This document shows positions 1-8,700 of a DNA stretch of 64,000 nt, piece after piece. The translations under genes were made by a program, and so were the position numbers. Numbering within the stretch: position 1 is the first letter of the stretch; every line of letters begins with the position of its first letter. The notes beneath the pieces were generated by a model. The model searched no databases. It was not told the DNA's origin and was given only the letters and a program-made list of their open reading frames with translations. The DNA is from Chlamydomonas sphaeroides (lineage: Eukaryota; Chlorophyta; Chlorophyceae; Chlamydomonadales; Chlamydomonadaceae): NCBI GenBank assembly GCA_001662425.1, contig BDDC01000291.1:1-64000 (forward strand). The letters run 5' to 3'.

Positions 1-87
1 CCCTCTCCCCTTTCCCCTCTCCCCTCTCCCTTCTCCCCTCTTCCCTCTTCCCTCTTCCCTCTCCTCTCCCCTCGCGCTCCTCCTCAC
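1..87. repeat. Pyrimidine-rich CCCTCT tract in an Orn intron
   Basis: The window opens with about 70 bases of nearly pure C/T made of CCCTCT/CCCTTT variants. The following Orn exon donor is GTGAGG, read on the minus strand at 87-82. The tract therefore lies in the intron after exon 5 of the oligoribonuclease gene, where the minus strand is a purine-rich GGGAGA repeat. I assign it no function. Confidence 0.8.
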
Positions 88-1718
88 GTGTATGGAGTTG
101 CCAGCCAGCTGCGCTGTGTTCTCGTCGCAGTGCGCGGCGATGAAGTCCAGCAGCTGCTGCTCCGCCTCGGCCATGCTGATCGTGGCCTCGCGCACTCGCT
201 GCGTGAGGCCGCTCTTGCCGTGGTGCTCCTTGCACCACTCGTTCATGGACTGCCGGGGCCGCAAGGAGAGAAAGAGAAGCGGTTGGGCTCGGCGGACGCC
301 CTGCGACGCAACCGTGTGCTGAGCTCTGCAACTCGCCGTCCTGGCCGCCCAGCCACGCCATGCCTGGCCTACGTCCATTCACTGCTGGTCCCATCGTCAC
401 TATCAAGCCGGCCCCATCCAGCCGTCGAGCACGTCCGCCCCTCAGCCCCTGCGCCGCAGGGCTGTGGCCCACCGCTGCTGAGGCGGTCGGCAGCCTGGCA
501 CTGCCCCGCATGCCCTCCGACCCACATGGCCCTCCGACCCACATGGCCCTCCGACCCATATGCGCCGCACCTCGAGCACCTCATCCGGGTGGTGGATGGC
601 GGTGTTGAGGCCCTGAGGGCAGAAGAGGCCGGCAAAGGGGCAGCAGAGCGCCTGAGGGACTCGGGGTCAGGGCTGAGGGGCAGCAGCCAACGGGCAACCA
701 TGGAGCCACACCAAACCAGCAGGCGCAGGTGGGGGCTGTCGATGTAGGTCGGCGAAAGCGCGCAGCGGCAGAAGGGGGCAACGACCCTGGGCTAGGCCCG
801 ACGTTCGTGCCTCGCAGCGGGACTCCCACGAGCTCCGCCCGGCATGGCGCGGTAGGCCCCGCCCTCGTTCACGGGCCCTACCTCGACCTCGTTCTTGAGG
901 TCACCGTCCGTGATGATGCAGGCCACCTCGATGATGGTGTCCCGCTCAATGTCCAGGCCTGCGTGCCGGGGGGGCCGGGGGTGGCAGCGCGGGCTCGAGG
1001 GCTGGAGGGCTGGAGGGCTGGAGGGCTGGAGGGCGGACGGGAGGTCAATGCAGGTGCTGGACAGGGGAGCAGCGGGGGCCTGCGGACTGGGGGCATGTGG
1101 GTCGCGGCCGCCGCCGCAGCCACAGATCAGCCGCCGCCAGTCGCCGTCCCGCCCAGACCAGTGGGTAACAGCAGGCACGCTTGCAGCCCAATAGCTGCTT
1201 AGCAGTCTGCAAGCATCCGGGGCCAGCGACCGGGCCGCACCCGTCATCTCCAGGTCCACCCATACGAGCGGGTTCTTGAGCCCTCTCCGCTTCAATGCTG
1301 ACGCCTTGTCCGCCCTGCGGCACAGCAGCCGGACACAAGTTGAGCATGGCTATGATGCATACACCTGTTGAGAGGATGGGGCGCTAGGCGTGGACCCGAT
1401 CGGGCCTGCCCAGGGCTGTCGGCATGACGGAGTGTCGTGGGTGCGACGGCTGTCTGGCACCTGCCCCCCTCACTCGCGCGAGGACGCGCTCCCTGACGAC
1501 TTCTCCACAGTCGGCGCGGACGTCGCGACGGCCTCGTCGTCGCCCACAGCCCCGAGCGCCGCGAACGAGTTGCTAGTAGTTGAAGGCATGGCCCCGGCGG
1601 CCGCTGACGGGCCTCCGGGACTTCGCGACGTGACGGGCAGTGACTTTGCTGCTTGAGGAGAGCCTGTAGGTGTTCGTTGTTGCGCAATGCAGCTGCTCTT
1701 ACCGATGACAGTTCGCAT
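88..1718 (-). CDS. ORN: Oligoribonuclease (Orn/REXO2 family), 3' end beyond the window
   Basis: This DEDD-family 3'-5' exoribonuclease degrades 2-5-nt RNA fragments to mononucleotides, typically in organelles and cytosol. Exons, 5' to 3' on the minus strand, are 1718-1474, 1314-1241, 958-882, 612-571 and 249-88, and all junctions keep phase. Exon 2 carries the first catalytic motif, NPLVWVDLEMTGLD (D-x-E), and exon 3 continues with IERDTIIEVACIITD. Exon 5 has the signature MNEWCKEHHGKSGLT and ends at LAGNSIH, just before the second half of the nuclease fold. The remaining catalytic residues therefore lie to the left of position 88. The N terminus adds about 85 residues before the fold, rich in Ser, Ala and Arg, with a second in-frame Met at residue 44. 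That suggests an organelle form and a shorter form. The family is certain; the start codon is likely but unproven. Confidence 0.93.
500..568. repeat. Three tandem 17-bp units in an Orn intron
   Basis: The unit GGCCCTCCGACCCACAT is present about three times between roughly 507 and 560; the last copy is diverged (CCCATATG). It sits in the intron between exons 4 and 5 of the oligoribonuclease gene region, abutting exon 4. Confidence 0.7.
995..1036. repeat. 8-bp tandem repeat (GCTGGAGG) in an Orn intron
   Basis: About five head-to-tail copies of an 8-base unit lie in the intron between exons 2 and 3 of the oligoribonuclease gene. This is simple-sequence DNA with no coding role. Confidence 0.7.
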
Positions 1719-1778
1719 CCAATACTGTAGCTAGGAATTTTGCATCCAGGTAGGTACAAAAAGCTTTAAAAGGATGTG

Positions 1779-1785
1779 TATATAA
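1779..1785 (-). promoter_or_regulatory. TATA-like element upstream of the oligoribonuclease gene
   Basis: The sequence TTATATA (minus strand) lies 61 bases upstream of the proposed Orn start codon in otherwise GC-rich DNA. Its position suits a core promoter with a short 5' UTR. The element is close to palindromic, so the sequence alone does not fix its direction. Confidence 0.4.
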
Positions 1786-2223
1786 GACGTCGCTCGTAAT
1801 CGGGTGTGGTGGTTGCTAGGGAGGTTTGAATGCAAAAACCCGCTGTCACCCTTCCTGAACCCCCTGCCCAGCGCGACCATGTCCTTCCCGCGCTGTAGCC
1901 AAACAGTCGCGATTGCAGGTAAAGACATCACCAGGAGATTGATACGACCTATGAGCTACAGGAAGCAGCGTCGAACAGCCCAATCCTCGGCCTTCCTTCC
2001 TTCGGCCAACCTCCTGCCATGCCAACCCCTGTCCCGGCCTGGCCAACACCAGGGGCCAACACCTAACTCCCCCACCCCGGCAATCCTCCTACATGTCTAT
2101 CATGATTTGTACTTACCGACACACGTACGGCGGCGTGCAGTTTCAGCACACAGATTGCCAACACGTTGCTTGGCGCGCCCGCCTCGCGCCCACCCCAGCG
2201 CGCCGAAGCACAACTCGCCACAA

Positions 2224-2228
2224 TTACA
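2224..2228 (-). terminator. TGTAA polyadenylation signal of the HAD gene
   Basis: TGTAA is the standard chlorophycean polyadenylation signal. This copy is on the gene's strand about 60 bases past the HAD stop codon, which implies a short 3' UTR. Confidence 0.65.
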
Positions 2229-2286
2229 TCAACACAGCGTGGCCCCCATCAACCATCATTTCCTTCCACACATACACGCAAGCTCC

Positions 2287-5200
2287 TCACGCCTGCTCGC
2301 GCTCGCTGCCACGGCCCTCGCGCTGCCGCTCCGCCTGCACCGCCTCAAAGTCGCCCTTCTGCGGGTGCCCCTCCAGCCGCGTCACGTCGATGACCGCCAG
2401 GTAGCCCGCCGCCCGGGCGCTCCTCTTGCCCATGACCGCGTCCTCGTAAGCCACGCACTCGCCCGGAGGCAGGCCGAGCTTTTCGGCCGCCAGCAGGAAG
2501 ATGTCGGGCTGGGGGGTCGCGGCGTTGAGGCAGCAGTAAGGGGGCGGCAGTCGACAGCGGTGGGCCGGCGTGCAAGGATGAACAGGTACCAGCAGGGGCG
2601 AGGAGAGAGCCAAAGGCAAGGCAGCCGTACCTCGGGCTTGGCGTGCTGGACGTCGGCCGAGGTGACCACTGCCTGGAAGCGGTCCGCCAGCCCGCGCTCT
2701 GCCAGCGACTGCGGCGCGCAAGGGCGGAGGCGGCCTGGAGGTGGCAGCAGGTAGGCGGTGGGCAGCCCACAACCCGCTGGCTGTCCAGGCAGCAGCAGGC
2801 AGCAGGCAGCAGGAGGCTGAAGGCTGGAGGCTGGAGGCTGGCTGCAGGTGGCAGGCAGCAGGCAGCAGGAGGCTGGAGCCTGGAGGCTGGAGGCTGGCTG
2901 GAGGCTGGCTGCAGGTGGCAGGCAGCAGGCAGCTGGAGGCTGAAGGCTGGAGGCTGGAGGCTGGCTGCAGGTGGCAGGCAGCAGGCAGCAGGAGGCTGGA
3001 GGCTGGGGGCTGGAGGCTGGCTGCAGGTGGCAGGCAGCAGGCTGGCTGTCCCACTCGACCGCCCGGCCGAGTGAGCGGCGGCGCGCTGCCAGGCTCCCCC
3101 GGCCCAAGCGGGCGCTGTTGATGACCAACCCCCGATACGGTAGCACACCCCGGTTGCATGCATGGCTCACCCGCTCCACCGCGTCCTTGCGGCCGCCGCT
3201 GCACACGGCCAGCTTGAGGCCGCGGCGCTGCGCCTCCTCCAGGATGTCCATCACGGGCCGCACCTGCCGGGGGTGTGGGGGCGCTGGTGGGCGGTGATGA
3301 GGGGCGCAGGCGCAGGATAGGATGTCTGGGTGGGTGGGGGTGCGGAGGAGGAGCCCGCAGCGCCGCCGCCAAACAACGATGGGCTGCCCCTCGGCAGGCA
3401 CGTGCACCTATCAGGGGAGCGCGCTCGCCTCGCGCCCGCGCCCGCACCCGCGCCTGGCCCCGGACCCACCGCGGCGCTGCGCGGCAGCCCCCGCTCCTTG
3501 AACAGCTTGCTCTCCTCCTTGATCAACGCATCGCGCTCCTCGGAGGGCAGGTCCACTCCCTGGGGGTTGGGGCGGCGTCCAGGTGAGCGCCACGATGGGC
3601 CGCATATGCAAGGCCAATGCGCCCTCCAATGACTTGCACGCTGGTTGTAAAGTAAAAAGGCATGCGGCGCCCCCCCCCCCCTGGCGCCGCCATGGGTGCG
3701 CAGGAGGGCGCCTCGGGCCCTTGGGTGGGAGGGGGGCTGGCGCTACCAGGGGCTGGCGCTACAAGGGGCTGGCGCTACCAGGGGCTGGCGCTACCAGGGG
3801 CTGGCACTACCTGGTAGCGCCAGCCCCTCTCCCACCCAAGGGTCCGAGGCCTGAGTCACCAGAGTGGCTCCGCCCCTTGCGCGGGACGCCGGGCACGGCA
3901 GCCCGCAGCCCGCATCACAGCATTTTACGGCCGACGTCGGCGACCGGTGTCGATGGCGCGTTCGACGTGGGCTTCGCGGTGGCCTTGGACGGGCGGCCCG
4001 AGGCGGCGACGCAGCTGGCGTCACATGCCTCCTGATACAGTGTGTGAGGAACCCCCAGTGCCCCGGCTGGGAGTGCCATCCGCACTCGGCCTGGCCCGCG
4101 CTGACCCTGCCTACACCACCCCACAGCACACGCGTCCACGCACCCGGACGGCAGCAGCAGCAGGGCTGTCGCCCGCGGGAGATGCTCTAGGTCGGCCGTG
4201 CACCGGTCGGCGAGGATGCCCGATGCGTGTGTTGCCGCCCGGGGCTAGCTACATAAACCAACTAGCGATCAGCTCACACCCCGGAGACGCGTATGCAGCC
4301 GCCGCGTACGACTGCGTGGCTTGGGTGGACGGCGCGCCAACCCATTCCCCCTTGGGCACCTGGTCCTGGCACAGCTTGTTCACAATGTCGTGGCCCGCCA
4401 TGCCTGTGTGGGGTGGGGAGGGAGGGGAGGGGAAGGAAAGGAGGTGCCAGGCAGTTACCGCTTGGGCTGTGCCCCGCCCGCCCGCGGCCGCAATTCCAGC
4501 GGCGCCCCTGCTGGGGCGCCCCTCTTGGGTCCCTACCCCGGCCCTCCACTTCAATCCCCCACAAGCCCCGGCGGCTCTTCCATGGGCGCCAAGTCGCTAG
4601 GCACAGCATCCCAATCCCCTGTCCTGTCCATTTCCCGCTCCTCTCCGCGCCGCTGTGCCTCCTACCGGGTGCCCCTCATGCCCCCACCCCTGCCGCCGCA
4701 TCCCTGTCCTGTCCTCCCTGTCCTCCCTGTCCTCCCTGTCCTCCCTGTCCTCCCTGTCCTCCCTGTCCTCCCTTGTCCTTGTCCTTGTCCTCCCTGTGTT
4801 CCCCACAAATCCCCTTCCTCCTTCCCGGCCCCCACCCGTGAGCGCCATGTAGGTGTCCTTGTCCATGCGCAGGCCGCGCTTGGTGCAGGCCTCGGACCAC
4901 GACTCCACACGGCTGGGTGGTGAGGGCGTGGGATGAGGGCAAGCGAGGGCAGCGCGCTGTGGGTAGCTGTGGGTAGCTGCGGGTAGCTGGGGGCGGCGCC
5001 CCGGGTTGGGCCCAGCCAGCAGCAGCAGCCCAGCAGGGCATATGCGGGGGCGGTACCCCTCCCCACTCTCCCCCTCACTGGTCGTTGGTGTCCAGCAGGG
5101 TGCCGTCCATGTCGAACACGGCGCCGCGCGCGCGAGCCGGCAGCAGCCCCTCGTGCACGTGCAGCTTGCCGGAGTGCTGCCAGGTGGGGGGGGGGCCGGC

Positions 5201-5521
5201 AGGAGGCGCGGGGAAGGCAGGGAGCGAGGTGACGGCATCCCCACAGGCGGCACCGTGTGCAGGCAGCAATCAATAGCAGCAAGAGGCAGCAGCAGTAGGA
5301 GCAGAAAAAAGCCGCGGTTGGGCAGAATGGCGCACCGGGTCGGTTTGAAAGTCGCGGGGGTCGGCCATGTTGCTGGAGCTGGCCGCGGCACTGGTGGCGG
5401 CGCGGGCGCTGCGGGCGCTGGCGGTGGGTGCTGCGCGGAGCGGGCGCAGGAGCGCGGCGGGCAGCGAGCGGCGGCCGAGCGAGGACGTGAGCTGGGCTAC
5501 GCGTGCGACCGCGGACAGCAT
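2287..5521 (-). CDS. HAD-superfamily hydrolase, beta-phosphoglucomutase-like, organelle-targeted
   Basis: This is a 295-residue haloacid-dehalogenase-type phosphohydrolase or phosphomutase; the substrate cannot be read from sequence. Exons run 5521-5336, 5176-5079, 4912-4836, 4403-4360, 3559-3470, 3263-3171, 2708-2631 and 2508-2287, with all phases matching. Residues 1-50 (MLSAVARVAQLTSSLGRRS...) are Arg/Ser/Ala-rich with no acidic residue, a chloroplast or mitochondrial leader. Motif I is DMDGTLLDT (exon 2, nucleophile Asp), motif II is VCSGG (exon 6), motif III is the Lys of AKPEPDIF (exon 7/8 junction) and motif IV is YEDAVMG (exon 8). A helical C1 cap lies between motifs I and II. The introns hold a minisatellite, a 9-bp repeat and a 40-bp foldback, listed separately. 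Gly-poor phosphatases of this type act on sugar phosphates or riboflavin intermediates, so a more specific name would be a guess. Confidence 0.88.
2785..3050. repeat. Intronic minisatellite of GGCTGGAG / GCAGGCAGCAGGAGG units
   Basis: Intron 6 of the HAD gene (2709-3170) is filled by a higher-order repeat. Blocks of GGAGGCTGGAGGCTGG alternate with GGCTGCAGGTGGCAGGCAGCAGG, giving four large units of roughly 60 bases. It gives long open frames on both strands, which are repeat artefacts and not genes. Confidence 0.9.
3711..3849. repeat. 40-bp inverted repeat enclosing five 16-bp tandem units
   Basis: The left arm at 3711-3750 and the right arm at 3810-3849 are reverse complements at 38 of 40 positions. 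Five head-to-tail copies of the unit GGCTGGCGCTACCAGG span 3735-3814, the outer copies overlapping the arms. The whole lies in intron 4 of the HAD gene (3560-4359) and could fold as a long hairpin in DNA or pre-mRNA. No target-site duplication or terminal transposon signature was apparent. Confidence 0.9.
4704..4800. repeat. 9-bp tandem repeat (GTCCTCCCT) in a HAD intron
   Basis: About nine copies of a 9-base pyrimidine-rich unit, ending in several GTCCTT variants, occupy intron 3 of the HAD gene next to exon 3. The transcript carries the purine-rich complement. Confidence 0.85.
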
Positions 5522-5572
5522 AGCAGGGCTCTGGGCGTGTGCTGGAGCGGGCGAGAGGCTCTTGCCTTGTCT

Positions 5573-5577
5573 TTACA
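5573..5577 (-). terminator. TGTAA polyadenylation signal of the GW-rich protein gene
   Basis: This signal is on the minus strand 160 bases past the stop codon of the 5737-11333 gene and 52 bases before the HAD start codon. The two genes are therefore separated by only about 215 bases. Confidence 0.6.
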
Positions 5578-5736
5578 GAATGTTTGTGACATTGCCGCGG
5601 CGGGGGACCAGCGAGCGAGCCATGCCGCGGGAGTGCAAAGCGATGACGCCAGCCATCCCCAACACGCCACCTCCTTCGCCCACGCCCCCAACGTGCTGCA
5701 CCCTCCTCACCCCCTGCCCGCTCCTGCGCTTCCCCG

Positions 5737-8700
5737 CTACCCGCCCTTGCCCTTGCCGCCCTTGGACCCCTTGCCGCCGCCGCCCTTTGCTATCCAGCCG
5801 CCCGCCGTGCCGCTGCTCGCCGCCTTCCTCCTGCCGCCCGCCGCTGCAGCCCCCTGCGAGCCGCCCACCCCCTGCGAGCTCCCCCGCTGCCGCTTCTTGC
5901 CGCCCTTGGCCCGCTTCTTGCCGCCGCCCTTGCGCGACCTGGACGCGCCTCCCCCGTCCCCTGCCGCCCCCGCCTCCTTGTACCGCCTGTACGCCTCCGA
6001 GCCGCGGTACTCCACTCCGTCCTGCTTAAACACCTATCAGGCGTCAGGGGCAGCGCCAGAGCGCGGATGCGGTCAGGAGAGCGAGAGGCTTGTGTGACGC
6101 GACGGGGCCATTGCGGAACGGCAGGGCGGGGCTAAGCACGTCTGGTCGAGAGGGCGTGTAGTGAGCGCCGAGCGGCCCTGTGGCCGCTCCCCCGGGGCCC
6201 AGCCCGCTGACGCCGCCCCCGCTCTCCATACCATGCCCTCCCCTGCACCGCCGGCAGCGGGCGCACCTTGACGCCCTGCGCGTTGTGGCACCAGCGGCCC
6301 GGGTTGCCGCCGCCGCCGGCCCCGCCGCCGCCGTCGGCCTGGCTGGCCCCTCTGCGCCGCCGGCCGCCGCCGCCGCCGCCGCTGCGACCCGACTTGGCGC
6401 TGCGCAGGTCCCGGGCCATGGCCGCCAGCTCGTCGTCAGGGGCGCCGCCGCCGCCGCCGCCATACGCGCCTCCCCCTCCTCCTGCGCCATACCCCCCGCC
6501 ACCGCCGCCGGCTCCCCCGGGGCCTTGCTGCCCAGCGCCGCCTGCAGAGGGCCGGGTTGCGGGCGGCCCGCACAGGGCATTGGGCGGGAAGCACAACGCG
6601 ACAGGCGGCGGCCGCAGCGGAGTGGGCAGCGCAGCTGCTGTCAGCTCCCGACCCACAGGCACATCGGGCGCAGGGCGCCCCTCCTCGCAGCAGCCTCCGC
6701 CCCTCCACACGCCTCGGGCAGCCTGCCTCGACCTCCCCAGCGCCAGCCCGAGCTCCTGGCCGCATCCGCTGTCCCCACGCGACGCCACCGTCGGCAGCAC
6801 CGCCTGCTCCTGCCCTGCCCCCTGCACCGTGCCCAAGCCCCGCCTGCCCGGTCGCACCCGCGCCCTCACCTGCGTTGAAGCCCTGCGGCGGGTACCAGGC
6901 GTTCTTGTGCTGCTGCGCCACCGCGGAGTTGGCGGGGCCATTGAACTGGCGCTGGTACAGCACGAACACCGGCTCGGGCCGGGGCCGGCTCCTGCGGGCC
7001 ATAGCACAGGAGGGCAACGGCAACGGGTGTGGCGACACCGGGTCAAGGGGATGGGGCAGGCCGTGCTGGCCGCCGGGAACGAAGCGGACGGGCCCGGCTG
7101 GTGGCGGAGCATGGATGGCGGTTGGCTGGGGTGCTCGCACCTGGGGTCCCACCCATCCGCCAGCAGCGCCGCGGGCACGAAGTCCGGCAGCAGCGTCCAC
7201 CACGGCTCGCCCTCGCCGACGCCGGCGCTGCCGTCGCCGCCGGCCGCCTGCTGCTGACTTTGGTGGTGGTGGTGCTGCTGTTGGGTCTGCTGCTGCTGTG
7301 GATGCGGCTGTTGCTGTTGTGCGGGCTGGAAATACGAGGACACGGGCTGCTGGCACGGCGCCGCCGCCGGCTGGTGCGGGCGCGGCTGCGGCTGGTAAGA
7401 CTGCGCGTGATGCTGCGGCTGCGGCTGCGTGGGCGGGTGCGGGTACGGCGGCGGCAACGCCTGCGCCGGGCCCGGCCACGGCGGCTGCGCAGCGCCCGGC
7501 CGCTGCGCGCTGCTGGTCCCCGGGCCAACTTGGCCCGAGCTCAGCCCCGGAATCGCTGAGCCCGGCCACCGCGGCTCCTGTGCCAGCGGGTGCCCGTGCG
7601 ACTGCACCGGCGTCGCCGCCCGCGACCCCGCCTCACCCGGCCCTCCGCCACCTGCCAGCGCCCTGTGGCCGGGAGGCGGCTGCGCGCCGCCGACCGCCAA
7701 CGGCGCGCTGGCTCGCCGCCGCGCGTCCGGGACCGCTGCTGCTGCAGCGGCGCTGGGCACCCCGGGCGTCAGCTGCAGGCTCAGCCGGCCGCGGCCGGCG
7801 GCGGCGGCGGCGGCGGCGGCCGGGGCCCGGCTCAGCGGGTGCCGGGCCAGCCCCAGGGCTGCGTTGTCGTCGTCGTCATCCGAGTCCTCGATGACGTCGG
7901 CGTCGTCGTCTGCGCCCTGGCCGTCAGCGCCCGCCCTGGCGGCTGGGGCCGCCGCCCTGGCGGCGACGCCGGGCCCGCCAGCGACCGGCGGCCGCCAGCC
8001 AAGCGCCTGCGGGCCTGGCCGTGGCGCGCCGCCGCCTGGTCCAGGGCCCGCGCTGCCGCTGCCGCCTAGGCTCCAGCCGGCACCAGCTCCGGCTCCACCG
8101 CCGGTGGTGGCCGGCTGCTGCTGCTGCTGCTGAGTGCGGCCTGCGGCAGCGTCCTGCCAGCCCGGCGCCTGCGGCCCCTCCCCGTCTACCTGCTCCTCCT
8201 CCTCCTCCTCCTCCTCCTCGAGCACCGCCCGGGACCGCCGCCTGCGGCCGCCCCCGCCGCTGCCTGGCCCCGGCCCCGGCCCCGCGTCCTCGTCCTCCAG
8301 CTCCCCCTCCCCAGCCCCGGCAACACCAGCGGCCTGGGGCCATCCGCCCTGCATCTGCGCCGGTGCCGCTGCCTGGTGTCCATGGGAGTCTAGCCCATCT
8401 GGCATCGCCTCATTCTCATCATCGTCATCCAAGACCACAACCGGAGCCGCGGCGCCGCCGGCGGCCGGCGCCCAAGCCCCGCCGCCGCCGCTGGCCGGGC
8501 CGGCGCCGCCGCCGCGTCCGGCGCCGGTTGGCTCATCATCACTGCTTACGGTAAGGTCGAGTGTGACGGGCGCCCGGCCCGCGGCGGCCAGGCCGCTCGG
8601 GCCCGGGCCCGGAGCTGATAGGCGCAGGCACTGCCGCTTGGGCTGCGGCCCGGCTCCAGGGCCAGCCGCGACGGGGCTGCTGGCGGCGGCGGCCGCCGGC

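Larger units (their letters stand above)
1719..2286. other. Spacer between the HAD gene 3' end and the Orn 5' end
   Basis: Both flanking genes run on the minus strand, so this stretch holds the HAD 3' UTR and the Orn promoter. Read on the minus strand it has a polyadenylation signal at 2224-2228 and a TATA-like element at 1779-1785. I see no coding potential beyond chance frames. Confidence 0.6.

Noticed and set aside
2643..3297. Several plus- and minus-strand frames rich in Leu-Gln-Pro or Gly-Trp
   Set aside because: They are translations of the intronic minisatellite.
3915..4139. Minus-strand frame in HAD intron 4 as an extra exon
   Set aside because: The HAD domain is already complete and in phase without it, and its sequence matches no part of the fold.
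4660..4852. Repeat block considered as a CRISPR or a coding Ser-Ser-Leu repeat
   Set aside because: A 9-bp simple tandem repeat with no spacers, in an intron.
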